Assembly (NCBI GenBank): GCA_031763025.1
Contig: JASSKH010000023.1
Coordinates: forward strand, 2,569,501 to 2,633,500
DNA length: 64,000 bases
DNA from: Macrocystis pyrifera
Taxonomy: Eukaryota; Sar; Phaeophyceae; Laminariales; Laminariaceae
Reading direction: 5' to 3'
The translations under genes were made by a program, and so were the position numbers. Positions 44,327 through 55,100 of this stretch are shown here, piece by piece (position 1 is the stretch's first letter; the number at the start of each line of letters is the position of its first letter). The notes under the pieces were generated by a model that saw only the letters and a list, made by a program, of their open reading frames with translations, had not been told where the DNA came from and ran no database searches.

Positions 44327-44635
44327 CTAGTAATGCACCTTGATGTGATCCTGAAGAAGCCGTTGTCGGACGGCCACAGTCCCTGTCCGCCCTGATCCCA
44401 CGAACGGCACACTCAGTCGCGACACTTTGGACCTTGCGATCCCAGCAGCATGGCGTTGTGCATCAAATGCTGTGAGGGGCTGATCACCGTCAACCTCCGT
44501 GGATGGTAAGGTAGCAACAGCTAATTGGGTCCGTTTTAATGCGATGTGAACTTTCGAGTGGGGCACAGCACGCCAGCAAGCAAGGCTCTGGCTGAAGGAA
44601 CCTGAAAAGGCTAGTGATTGACTGTGAAGGGTCAT
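44327..44635 (-). CDS. Hypothetical protein, doubtful
   Basis: A 102-codon frame with mixed composition, containing TLPSTEVDGDQPLTAFDAQR and VPFVGSGRTGTVAVRQRLLQ. It has no recognisable domain, no membrane segment and no splice context that links it to a neighbour. It could be a transposon remnant. Confidence 0.2.
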   Translation of the reverse strand: MTLHSQSLAFSGSFSQSLACWRAVPHSKVHIALKRTQLAVATLPSTEVDGDQPLTAFDAQRHAAGIARSKVSRLSVPFVGSGRTGTVAVRQRLLQDHIKVHY

Positions 44636-46279
44636 CCTTCAAGCTCCTCTCTGTATGTTTACACGTGCCTACATACATGCGATGTCTCCGGGGGGCAATT
44701 GCCCAAGGGTTTCTATAAGTTGATGCTGACGTTTCGATACGGGGCGGGCGATACTGGTAAATCTCCGTAGATGTCCTTGGATACAGCAACCAACGCCGAC
44801 GGGCGCAGTGCTGGGCAGTTAACCGTTATTCTCAGGTCGGACACCCCAAGTAGTCCAACGTACCAGTATGTCCCCGTAGTGTCTCAGACAGTCAGCTTTA
44901 GGTTTGGTCCTAGGTCGTTACGAGCAGTCAGTACAGGTATGCTACCACGGGTACGCGCGAAGGTGAAGGAAACACGCGTTTTTTTTACCGCTCCACTACG
45001 CTCCTGTCGTGGTCGTTGTTCATATCCACACACACACACCACACACCTATACGACCAGGAGAAAAGACAATTCACAATTCACCAATGCAAGTTGGTCTAC
45101 GTGAATCGTGGGGCCGACACTTGCCGTCATGCGTCGTAAACGGATCATGTGTGTCCCGCCATTCTACGTAAAAAGCCTTGGTATGTACGTGTCCCCCTCG
45201 ATATTAGAATACACCTACGTACATACATGTAGACAGGATCCTGCTGTTTTAGGAGGATAGGATAGGATACAATGGTACCAGTAGGCTTTGACGGCTACCA
45301 GGCACGATGATGGATTGAGGATCGAGCCACGTGCCACGGCTCGTTAGGAGGACCGCGTGCTCAACAGCTCTAGCGTTGCCAGCAATCGAGCACACCTACC
45401 AGGAGTATTGAGTTTTATTATTGCACGGCCAAGGAACGGGGTTGGCGTGCTTATATTCCACAAGTGTGTGTGTACTCCTTTATTGTATTAGTCGGATTTG
45501 TATGAGGACGTGGAACATCGCATATATTTTGGTCTCTGTTCAGCACCCCCTCGCGCTGAAAATCTGCGAAAATCTGCGTATTCTCTCTTGTTTGTTTTCT
45601 ATGCTGATTCTTGCATGTTTTTTCGTTTTTTCTCTCTCTTCCCTTTTCGTGTTTTCGATATCGTTTTCGATTTCGAATTTTCGACGTCGAAGCGTTTTTA
45701 TCCTGTCTTATCATGATGAATGGTTGAACACGTTCGCCAGATGAAATTTTCACCACATGCAAAGAATTGTGAAGAAGTTTTGTTATATTTTCTATATATT
45801 TGTAGATGTTAGCATAGTATTAATAGTTAAGTTCAAGTTTGTACGAGGGAGGCGGAATATTATGTTACCTCGTTTCTGTAGGGAATACTAGCTGCCTGCT
45901 GGCACTGCTGTTCTGTGCCAGATCTAGAGGCTACCGTTGACCGGTTCCACTCGATTGAGTGCGGCAGCCGTACTTAAGTGGGATGAATTTTTGTCTAAAA
46001 TTGTCGTATGATACTGCCGCACTTTTGTTCTGGAGAGATCTTCACTTTCTGTTAGTCTTTTTTTAGAACAACACTTCACATTGTCGGATGGCAAGCATAA
46101 TAATAATAAAAAATTAATCTACGGAATCAAGACAAACATGATTTTATACAAAAATAAAAAAGGATTTAGGAATTTCGAAACGGTGTTCATCCCAAAACAA
46201 TTTGCGAAATTTCGAAAACGGTGTTGTTATATTTTCAAGTTTGTAGACGTTTTAGGTCAGCGTACGTACCAGGTACCAG

Positions 46280-46556
46280 TGTTATGATACTGCCTTGTAT
46301 GAGGTTGAAAGCCCGGCAACTACCTGGGTTCAGTCACTGGGAACGTATTTGTAGTACTTACAAGGCGTATCTTAGATGGAAAACCAGGGTTTTCCAGAGG
46401 CGCACGAGCTTGGTCTCAGTCTCCGCGTGCACGAAAGGAACAAAACTGCTCTTCTTCTATAGCTAAGCAAACAACACATGTGAGTACCAACGTTTACCGA
46501 CGTAAAAGGCAGACCTGTCCAGGCGTACAAAGTGTCCCGCAAGCTTGATCATAACA
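46280..46556. repeat. Left LTR of the TRIM-like element
   Basis: It begins TGTTATGATACTGCC and ends GCTTGATCATAACA, and it is near-identical to the right LTR apart from a few substitutions and a short insertion there. High identity suggests a fairly recent insertion. Confidence 0.85.
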
Positions 46557-47122
46557 AATGCCGCCGTGGATAGCTGATTTTCGCTTCTTGACTGCACTCG
46601 TTATTATTTTTTTTTTTGGCGTCTTCCTGGGCCTTGGGGGATGAATTTTTGTCTGCCCGATATGTTTCTGGTGTGTTTTCTTTTTTTTCAGACTGGATTG
46701 GGCATGTGTTTTTGCGTATTCTGTCCTGCCTACCCCCCCCGCTCAGTGTTGGGACTGGTCTGGGCACTCGGCCGCTCAATTGCGGCCCAGGACGCGCTTT
46801 CAGAGTCGTGGACTGGGTTTAGGTGGTTCTTGCCGTCTTCCGTGTTATTTTTTCTTTTCCTTCCCGTACTCACTTTTCGCTTTTCCGTGCATCTTCCTCG
46901 CCTCCCCCCCCGTGCGGGCGGCACGGCGATGGTTTTCATCGACGATTTCCTCCTGCCCCTTAAGGCTAGGTCTTCCCTTTATTTATTTTACGTACTTTGC
47001 CGGCTTCGTTGCCTCGCCGTTCAGAAGTGTGGGAGTGGGTTTTGAGGAGCCGCATCTTCGACTCATGTTCTAGTTCGTGGAAACCCGTAATTCTGCATGT
47101 ACGGCTCATCAGAGTGGGCTAG

Positions 47123-47403
47123 TGTTATGATACTGCCTTGTATGAGGTTGAAAGCCCGGCAACTACCTGGGTTCAGTCACTGGGAACGTATTTGTAGTAC
47201 TTGGAAGGCGTATCTTAGATGGAAAATCAGGGGTTTTCCAGAGGCGCACGAGCCTGGTCTCAGTCTCCGCGTGCACGAAAGGAATAATAAAACTGCTCTT
47301 CTTCTATAGCTAAGCAAACAACACATGTGAGTACCAACGTTTACCGACTTAAAAAGCAGACCTGTCCAGGGATACAAACTGTCCCGCAAGCTTGATCATA
47401 ACA
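47123..47403. repeat. Right LTR of the TRIM-like element
   Basis: Same ends as the left LTR. It is preceded by a purine-rich AGAGTGGG near 47111, a possible short polypurine tract. Confidence 0.85.
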
Positions 47404-47415
47404 CCAGGTATCCCT

Positions 47416-47525
47416 GGAGGGAGCGAGGTACAAGGAAGCAAGGATGGGGGGGGGGCAGGCAGGCAGGGAGGAGAGAGGGAGGGGAGGGGGGGGGGGGGGG
47501 GGGAGGAGGGACGGAGGGGCGGAGA
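47416..47525. repeat. G-rich direct repeat, copy 1
   Basis: GAGGTACAAGGAAGCAAGG followed by long G runs (up to about 18 G) and CAGGCAGG units. A related copy lies at 48953-49040. The G runs could form quadruplexes and may be compressed or mis-sized in the assembly. Confidence 0.75.
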
Positions 47526-48039
47526 GAAGTGAGAACCTGACTATACCACTTGTATAAAAAACTGCTGCGACCACCTGAAGGGTGCTTTGTGCTTCGGTTT
47601 GCCTGTTATTACCCTTGGTTCTTAGTCTCACTCTGTTTATATGAAGTGGTGCTGCTCGTCCTTTGCAAGTGTCTGCCACATCCCCTGCCAGGAGGCACGA
47701 CCGTCTTTTATTCGATTTTTCCTTCTTCTCTTTCGTTTTTATTTGTTTGCTTCTGTTTTTGTTTTGTTTTCTCTCTTTCTCAGAATGTGTATGTCTTGCC
47801 TGTCGTATCCAGTACGTTGACATGGCATTGCATTGTCTACTCGGCTTACTGCATACGTAACAACGTAGTATATATGTGGCGTAGTTTTGTGACCACATAA
47901 CTTGTAACTCTCTAGGATTGAAGAATCGGCACGGACACTGGTTGTGTTGGATGTCAGTGGGTAGAAAGAACACACTTGAAAAAAGAGCTGCAAATTTTTT
48001 TTAACAAAGTTTCACAGAAAGGTGAAGCTTTTTTGTTTA

Positions 48040-48889
48040 GGCCAGATCTTATGCAATTTTTTTTTAGGTGATTATATGACTGTTTACGGAGGCTTCGGGG
48101 TATCTGGTCCCATTTCTTATCAGATTTTATTAAAATCACGTCTTATGGGGCCTGTTTGGTGGAAAAAATGTTCCTCCGAGATTTTATCACTCATGAAATT
48201 CGATTAAACGAGTTTTTTTACAGCCTTTTCTGATCAACTCTGAAAGTGATAAAATTTGCTTTTGCGCAAGACCTCGGATGCGTTGTACTATTTTGTATAG
48301 GTTATAGGCTGGGATCATGATGGGTCACGACGCTATACATGCTTGGTTACTCCTGGTCACAGCTGGGCTCCAGCACTTGTGCATCGGCCACCACGGAGAG
48401 AGAGGGCATCAATACCTTGGCCACCATCGCGTCCCTTGCGGCCGCCCAGCTGCAGCTGCTCTAGGCCAAACCACTTTGGAGACGAACAGGACAAGACTGC
48501 AGCAGTATCAAACCATCCAACGGTTTTGTTTCTGACTGTGACGGCCGCAAGCAGATCATGCTCCGCGAGAGTGAGAGTTCCTTGCTGGTCCAGCGACCAG
48601 CAAACCTCTTACGCAGCTCCCCAGGAGGTTCCACATTCCGTTCCTTCCTTCGAGGAGCTGGTGGTAAAGGTTGATCGCCCAACCCGGCGTGAATGACTCG
48701 TTCGTGTCGTGGTCCACGTGGAGTTCAAAATCTCGGTTATGTTCTCTTCTTTTTAATTCTCCCATGAAATAAACCAAAGATACGATAAGACGGCACATGG
48801 CGCGCCGATCTGGTGTGGCTTTTTGCTTGCGGAAAATCCGATTTCCTGCCTTTTTCAATCACCCAGAAAAAATTGCATAAGATCCGGCC
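48040..48889. mobile_element. Harbinger-type non-autonomous transposon (850 bp)
   Basis: The left end GGCCAGATCTTATGCAATTT and the right end, read in reverse GGCCGGATCTTATGCAATTT, form a 23-bp inverted repeat with one mismatch. TTA flanks both sides (48037-48039 and 48890-48892). The GGCC start and TTA duplication fit PIF/Harbinger. The interior near 48380-48690 has a coding-like but stop-containing stretch (KQIMLRESESSLLVQRPANL). Nearly the same terminal sequence opens the larger element at 63194. Confidence 0.85.
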
Positions 48890-48952
48890 TTACCCTGTAG
48901 GACCGCACTACTATCGTTGTAGGTCAGCGTGCGTACCACGGGTACAAGGTAC

Positions 48953-49040
48953 CAGGGAGCAAGGTACAAGGAAGCAAGGATGGGGGGGGCAGGCAGGGAG
49001 GGGAGGAGAGGGGATGGGGGGAGGGAGGGAGGGAAGGAGG
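48953..49040. repeat. G-rich direct repeat, copy 2
   Basis: Shares AAGGTACAAGGAAGCAAGG, G8 and CAGGCAGGGAGG with copy 1, in the same orientation 1.5 kb away. Confidence 0.75.
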
Positions 49041-49897
49041 AAAAAGCCTTTGCTACTGTTGTGCCGCTGATCGCTCGTAGCACAGTATAAAAATGAATTT
49101 CATCCAGCCTATTCCACTCGAAAATAGAATTGACAAAACAAAATTCCGCTGGCCTCGGGCGAGCGATTGCTGCTGCTCGTCCCGTCACCCCGTTTGGGAT
49201 GCTGGAAGTCAACATTGATAACTCCACACACAGGGCACCCGATGAGGTGTGGTTTGTACCATGACGATCGCCTCCACAAGGACTTCGACTGCGCCGTGGA
49301 ACTGTTACAGCGCGACAGTGCTTCGGGAAGAACAATACGGCGCGAGACAGATGATCTAATCAGTGTCACGCGTCGGTTTATTCGATGGGCAGATGGCAAG
49401 CTTTGATTAGCTCCACAGGGCGAATCTTATAGGGGCAGGGAGGATCCCCAGTGTGGCAACGCCTTCAGTTCCGTGTAAAGAACCAGTAACGAGGTCACGG
49501 AACAACCCGGTGCTTAATAAACACCAAGTGAAGCAAAGAAAGTCAAAGCCAAGTTATCTGTGATTCCTGTCTTATCGACCCCCAGCCCTTTGGGCCCTGC
49601 CTTGTCCGTTGTGCCGATCATCGTGCCTGTGGTGCTTCGTTGATTGCGCACTCTGACTGCTTGGAAATACCGCATCTTGCATCGATTCACTTTCTGCGTG
49701 ACCCGATCATTACTGCACGAAGGCACTTCTCGAAGTCTCAAACAACAGGTGAGCCGGCATCAGACATCTAACGAGAGCGGATCCTTTTTAGGGTCTGAGA
49801 GCTGTACTCTGCTGTATCACGACCTGATGCGTGCGGCATGGGTGTAGTCATTTGGAAAGAAATTTGCCAGCAGGTGATCATAGAGTGACCCTCATGC

Positions 49898-49923
49898 GGA
49901 CAGACCGACAGACAGACAGACCT
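49898..49923. repeat. GACA-type short tandem repeat
   Basis: GACAGACCGACAGACAGACAG; simple sequence with no further role visible. Confidence 0.8.
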
Positions 49924-51951
49924 TTTTTCTGATTCCGTTCTATAGACCACAAGTGCACCACTTGTGGGATATTTAACGTGTGATTGTGTGAGTGCCAATG
50001 TATGTGTCGTAGGCGTACTTCATACGATGTGTATGTGTGTTTGGAGTACTTCCGCCGTAGTCGGCCAGTCGTCGGCCACAGCATAATACCGGCAGTTTAC
50101 GGTGACAACACCAGTCTCCATTCTCCATGATACAATTATCGTGCGATTTGTCGTGCATAAAAACTCAAGGTCTCTTCCTTGACCAGTAACATCGCGTGCC
50201 GCATCACGGACTTAGTAGGTGTGTTTCACACAACAGATATAACTGCAAGTACAACGTACAGACAATAAGTACTACTGTAGTATTGCACCGGGTGCAGTGT
50301 TTGCCGAATAAATAAAAAGACAGACACTACTGCACTGGTTGCCGTTGCAATCAATAGATAATGTATATATTGTCGACATGTTCACTGCCGGCGATCCATC
50401 GCAGCTATCATTCATTCAAGACACACCCCAAAGCAAAACCCATATAATGGGCAGTTACCGAAACGCTGCTTCGTTTATTACCCGGTGCTACTACGTACAT
50501 ACAGATGGTGTCTAACGTACACCTACAAAAAAACGCAATGTAGTTTGATACGCAACGCCCGAGACACCCCCTGGTCTAGCCCATCGCACGTATCTGAAAC
50601 ACTTTAAACTTCTATCAAGGGTAATTCCGTGGGTATGCGGTCAAGCCAAGGCCAAACCAAGGCCAGCACACGCACTCCACGTGTACCAACAACCAACGTG
50701 CCGACGAGACATCACGTGGTAGTGCCGCCGTGAGACAGCTTTACCAAGAGGTCAGGCGCCACGTCGGTCGTCCGTCGTCTTGCTGCCGGTACCTTCGCCA
50801 CCTTACCGACGCCGCCGCCCAGGGGACTAAGTCGGTGCACCTGAAGAGGAGGAGGGGGCGGGCGGGGGTATTGGGGAGTTATGGCGCACAAACGCATGCC
50901 ATGTAGGCGTTCAAAATCGAGACTTTTTTTTCTGTGGGCGGCCGAATAGCATGATGAAAGTTAGGGTATGATTATCTGCTAGAATCTACGGTAGCACAAC
51001 ATTTTGGCCGCCAGACGCGCGGCTGCACATTACCTGCTTTGGAACAGCCAGAAGATATATAATCCAATACGAGAACAGGTGCTGATAGCCCATCTCATCA
51101 TTAGAACTGAACACATGCGCCACATGAAATACACGATGGCGCAGAAGCACGAACACAGCAGACGTCAACCATGAGCTCTCCTCTCAAGGTGGGGCTACAC
51201 TGCCGCGGACTTGGAGTGGTTTTGGCGACACATCCTATGGCGTACTGGTACATTGCCCAAAACAGTTGTTGCGGCCCAAGAATAACCAAACAGCTGGAAT
51301 AGACCGCGAAAGTGGCGATACAGGGGAACCTCACCTCTTCTGGGAACGCAACACCTTCCGCCACCCCCACTGGTCGAGCCGAACGGGATCGGTGCGACTT
51401 TTCGGATTCGACTGCAGTGCAAGCCTGATGCCCTTCTTGCCCCCCACTCGTGCGATTCGTCGCATCGCCTGCGCATGATTTTTTCAAACGTAACCAGCGT
51501 CAAGCTGAGCTCCAAGCTGGCGTGCGTTTCAAAAGTAATTATTGGTGCATTTGCTAAACAAGGCTGTGTCTGCGTCATTGTGAAATCTCTAACCTTGGAC
51601 TTGCAGTGTGCTGTCTTAGGCCGACGTATTATGTCATTATTATGATATACAGAAAACCAGCACAAGGAGCGTCGCATGGCTGGGAGACATGTTTCCGAGA
51701 GGCACGAAATCCGAGTTGCTCTTCGAGTACCCCGACACACTATCAACACGGGTATGCACCAGCACTATTATAGCGCCCTGTCGGGGCTGACTGAGCACGC
51801 CGTCAAAGCACATTATTAAAAGCACACTTACACGTGTCGTTGCTCGCCGGGACGACAACCATCTAATCTTTAGCGTGCCACAAGCCACATCACAGAACGA
51901 CCTCAGAGCCATCGCCTACCACTAGCGGCTACCCATAGATCGCAAAAACAG

Positions 51952-52106
51952 TCAGGGTAAGTTACACGTCTGGTCAACTTCACCTTTCGCCGGGGTCTTG
52001 GTACTATCAATAATATCATTGTCGCCGGCCTCACAAGATTGCCGAGTGTCGCCGCCTCCATCACCGTCTCCGGGCTGAGCTGCTTCGTCGCCAGCTTGTT
52101 TGTCGT
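51952..52106 (-). CDS. PPR gene A last exon, acidic tail
   Basis: Entry phase 1 fits the previous exon. It reads DKQAGDEAAQPGDGDGGGDT, then EAGDNDIIDSTKTPAKGEVD QTCNLP and TGA. The tail is acidic and Gly-rich, probably disordered, with no domain. Confidence 0.8.
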
Positions 52107-55100
52107 CTGTCAATAATAGCGGCCAAAGGCACGCGTACCGATTTAGTAGAGGAATGGATCACACAGTTTCGGTATGAGTCAGTAACTCATGTGCCCGCCT
52201 ACAAAATCAAAAACAAGAATACCATGGTATGGCGATAGGAGGACGCACGCAACCACGGACGGTTTCGCCGCAAAACCGAACATACCAGAGACTCGCACGC
52301 ACATACACAGTATTTGTTGCCGAACACTAGGTATGTACCTGGTAGGGTATATCAACGGCGACAAAACCACGCTCAGGGAAGTGCCACGCGATGCCGGACT
52401 TACGCGCGTCGGGTGTGGTATAGAGAGTAATCTTAAGCTTGACCTTGCCGTGCGGGTTCCTATAAATATTGTATTGATGGTCCGTAATTCGTCGCGAATG
52501 GGGCCATCGCCGAGCAAACGTCCAGCTATTCAAAATAAAGAGCGCACCACTCCCTGTCAGAATAACGCACTACACATGGGGGTCTCACCTGAGCAAGCAT
52601 CCAAAATGTCCATCGTGTCGCGGAGCCAGGCATCCGCTCCTTCGCTTCCAGACAAAGCTTTCAAGTGAGGCAGGATATTCCGCGCGTGCTCCTATGCCCG
52701 CGTAGCAGGCGGACACCCACGAGACAGAACGAACCACATCAAAATCACCACGAGGCAACAACGTGAGAGGTGCTGCCGTTGCTAGTTTGGAGCTTAAAAA
52801 GGTTGTGGTCCTTGCTTCTGCACGGTGGTGTTTAGAGCCGAAGGCAGTGCAATCAACGCCACCGCAAAAAAAAATATGAAAAGTACCCACTCACCAACTC
52901 GCCAGCATGGCAGCAAATCTCTATGGCTGCACTGAGACTGCATGGGTCCGGCTTGGACAGTTTGATCTCCTGCGACTGTCGCAACACTTGGAGGCCCTGC
53001 CTCCACTCCCCCCCAGCACCGCACGCGCGAATGGTGGCTGCCACAGCGAACCCCGCCGGTCGCATCCCCTCTCCATACATCTCAGACAACAGCGTAATAG
53101 CACGCTGCCAGCTGCCGGCCTGTAGTCCCAGTGAAAGCAGAAGCCGATGGAAATGAGTTATCGTGCATGAAAAAATATGGCGCAGTGTGCACAGACCCCG
53201 TGCAGTATTCACGGGAGGTCCGTGCGATTCCTTTACAAGTAGCGGTGAACCTCACACAATTACACGGACTACGCCACACATGTTTGGCGTGGCACGATAC
53301 GCGCTAGCGTAATTAATGCCAGGTACTTAAGAACGCCGTCCCGGTCTTGCGCGGGCGGTATCTTAACTCGAGGTAACTCTTCGCATGCTTAGATAATCAG
53401 AAAGTACGGCATCAGAATTGCAGCGCCTGAAGGTGGCGCTAAAATCCCTCCATCGCGCTTGGCGACGAAGGCATGGAATGGAATCCGGGCACCCGTTCTT
53501 TGGAGCCGCAGTAGATGGCAACACCTTTGAGACCTTTGAGACGACAGAACACCTCGTCCAACGCCTGCTCGCCGTATCGAACACCTTTCAGTACGACAAA
53601 TGAGTGCGCGACACCAGCATGAATATTTTGTCCAATGCCGCAGTATCGATCGGCGTGGCGAGGAAACACTTACCTTCCCACACGCTCCAACTGCACAGTT
53701 GTAGCTTCTCACGCCTGGCGTGAGTCCCGCCTCCCTCATCTCCTGCAAAATGTGTATGGTCTTATCCGTTCGGTTTCCTTCTCCCGTCGCCCGCAGGAGG
53801 GCCATGTAGAACTTTTCCGTTGGCCGGACGCCGTCCTCCTCCATGCCCTGCTCACACCGCACGTACGCGTACAAGTTGTACCAAGCGCGAGCTTGAGACA
53901 AAGGTCTTTGTAGGTCTATCGTGGCGCAAGACGGCTCAAGTAAGGTAAGGTGATCTATTATCCTAAAAAAACACCAAAACCGGAATAGCGCCGTTCGCCG
54001 GGTCGACCGTAAACAACACTTACACGGACGTCAAGACATTCCTGGTACGCGTACACGTCGACTGAAACCAGCAACCGCTCATATCTACAACTGTCTCAAT
54101 ACGAGGTGACACATCCGATGCCGTGTTGGGCGCATGGATCTCCCAACAGCGCCCAGTCTCACGCGGTTAGCACCAGGTTAGGAATGGACTATTCAAAATA
54201 CGCACTCACGAGCCCACCGGAATTGCGTTAGGGGAGCGCGAAATCAATATCAACGGTGCCAAGAAGTTGCAGCCGCCACTTTTTGAACAGCGGCGAAGTG
54301 CACGTACCTCCTTCAACTCAGTCGCCTCCTCCCATTTTCCCGCTCTCGCACACGCCTGCGCGGTGGCAATATAGACGGAAGCTGTTGGGAGGGGACCCCG
54401 CTTCCGAGTGTCGTGCAGGAGGGCTAAGGCCACCTCCCACTGCCCAGCCCTTCCGCACCTGTCCAAAGCCGGCCAGAGAGCGCCCATACACCGTTCAACA
54501 CGGCAACGAGTTAGATGCAACCCCGATGCATCAGGAGTGGCCGAGAAAATGTAGTTGGTTGTGTCGATTAACATAGCAGCGGTGATCGACCGGTGCTAAA
54601 CCAAGGACTACTGCAAAAATTGTCGCACACAAATTAGTGTGTAAAAAGAAAAGTGGGCGCCGTTCTAACAGACGCAACGTTTCCTCGTATGTAAGTCCCA
54701 GTACTACCATCCTGCACCCATATCATAAAACATGCACAAAATAAGCCACTCACGCAGCGATGACGCTTGACAGGGTCAGCACCGCGGGAGGGTACCCGTT
54801 GACGCGCATCGATTGTATCAACGCAACGGCGTGTTGCCATTCGTCTGCCTGCGGGCGGGCACGCGGCGTGAGGAAGCAAGAGGGCCAAAGAAGCGGACGC
54901 AAAGGCCAAAGGACGGCGAGCGAGATCTCTATGAACAGGAAGAATCAATCAGATTCGATTTTTTATACAGCCTAGCCTTCCAGGGGGGGTCGGTTCGCCA
55001 TCTAACACGGGGCGGATAATCGCGGGAGCATTGGGCACCTCGGCACCTCGGGGGCGATTCTTCATCACCGGAAACGCTCAGTAATTGACGGAAATCTAAG

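Larger units (their letters stand above)
46280..47403. mobile_element. Miniature LTR retrotransposon (TRIM-like)
   Basis: Two direct repeats of 277 and 281 bp (46280-46556 and 47123-47403) flank a 566-bp interior. Each repeat starts TGTTATGAT and ends ATCATAACA, the TG...CA inverted ends of LTRs. CCAG flanks the whole unit (46276-46279 and 47404-47407) as a probable 4-bp target duplication. The interior encodes no reverse transcriptase, so the element is non-autonomous. A primer-binding site after the first LTR is not recognised. Confidence 0.8.
42665..51951. other. Repeat-rich spacer between the two PPR genes
   Basis: About 9 kb without a recognisable gene. It contains several TACCAGGTA copies (42.7, 43.0 and 44.1 kb), a GTA/GCA microsatellite, an LTR mini-retrotransposon, two G-rich direct repeats and a Harbinger-type MITE. 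The promoter and 5' exon(s) of PPR gene B should lie in the left part. Open frames at 44327-44635 (-) and 49167-49406 (+) look somewhat coding-like but match nothing I know. Confidence 0.5.

Noticed and set aside
47341-47973. 210-codon open frame (-) spanning the G-rich repeat
   Set aside because: Its proline-rich centre is the complement of the G runs, and it crosses the LTR boundary. An artefact of composition.
51195-51749. 184-codon open frame (-) downstream of PPR gene A
   Set aside because: No domain, mixed composition, and the antisense frame at 51266-51478 is equally open. No splice link to the PPR gene, which already ends at 51952.
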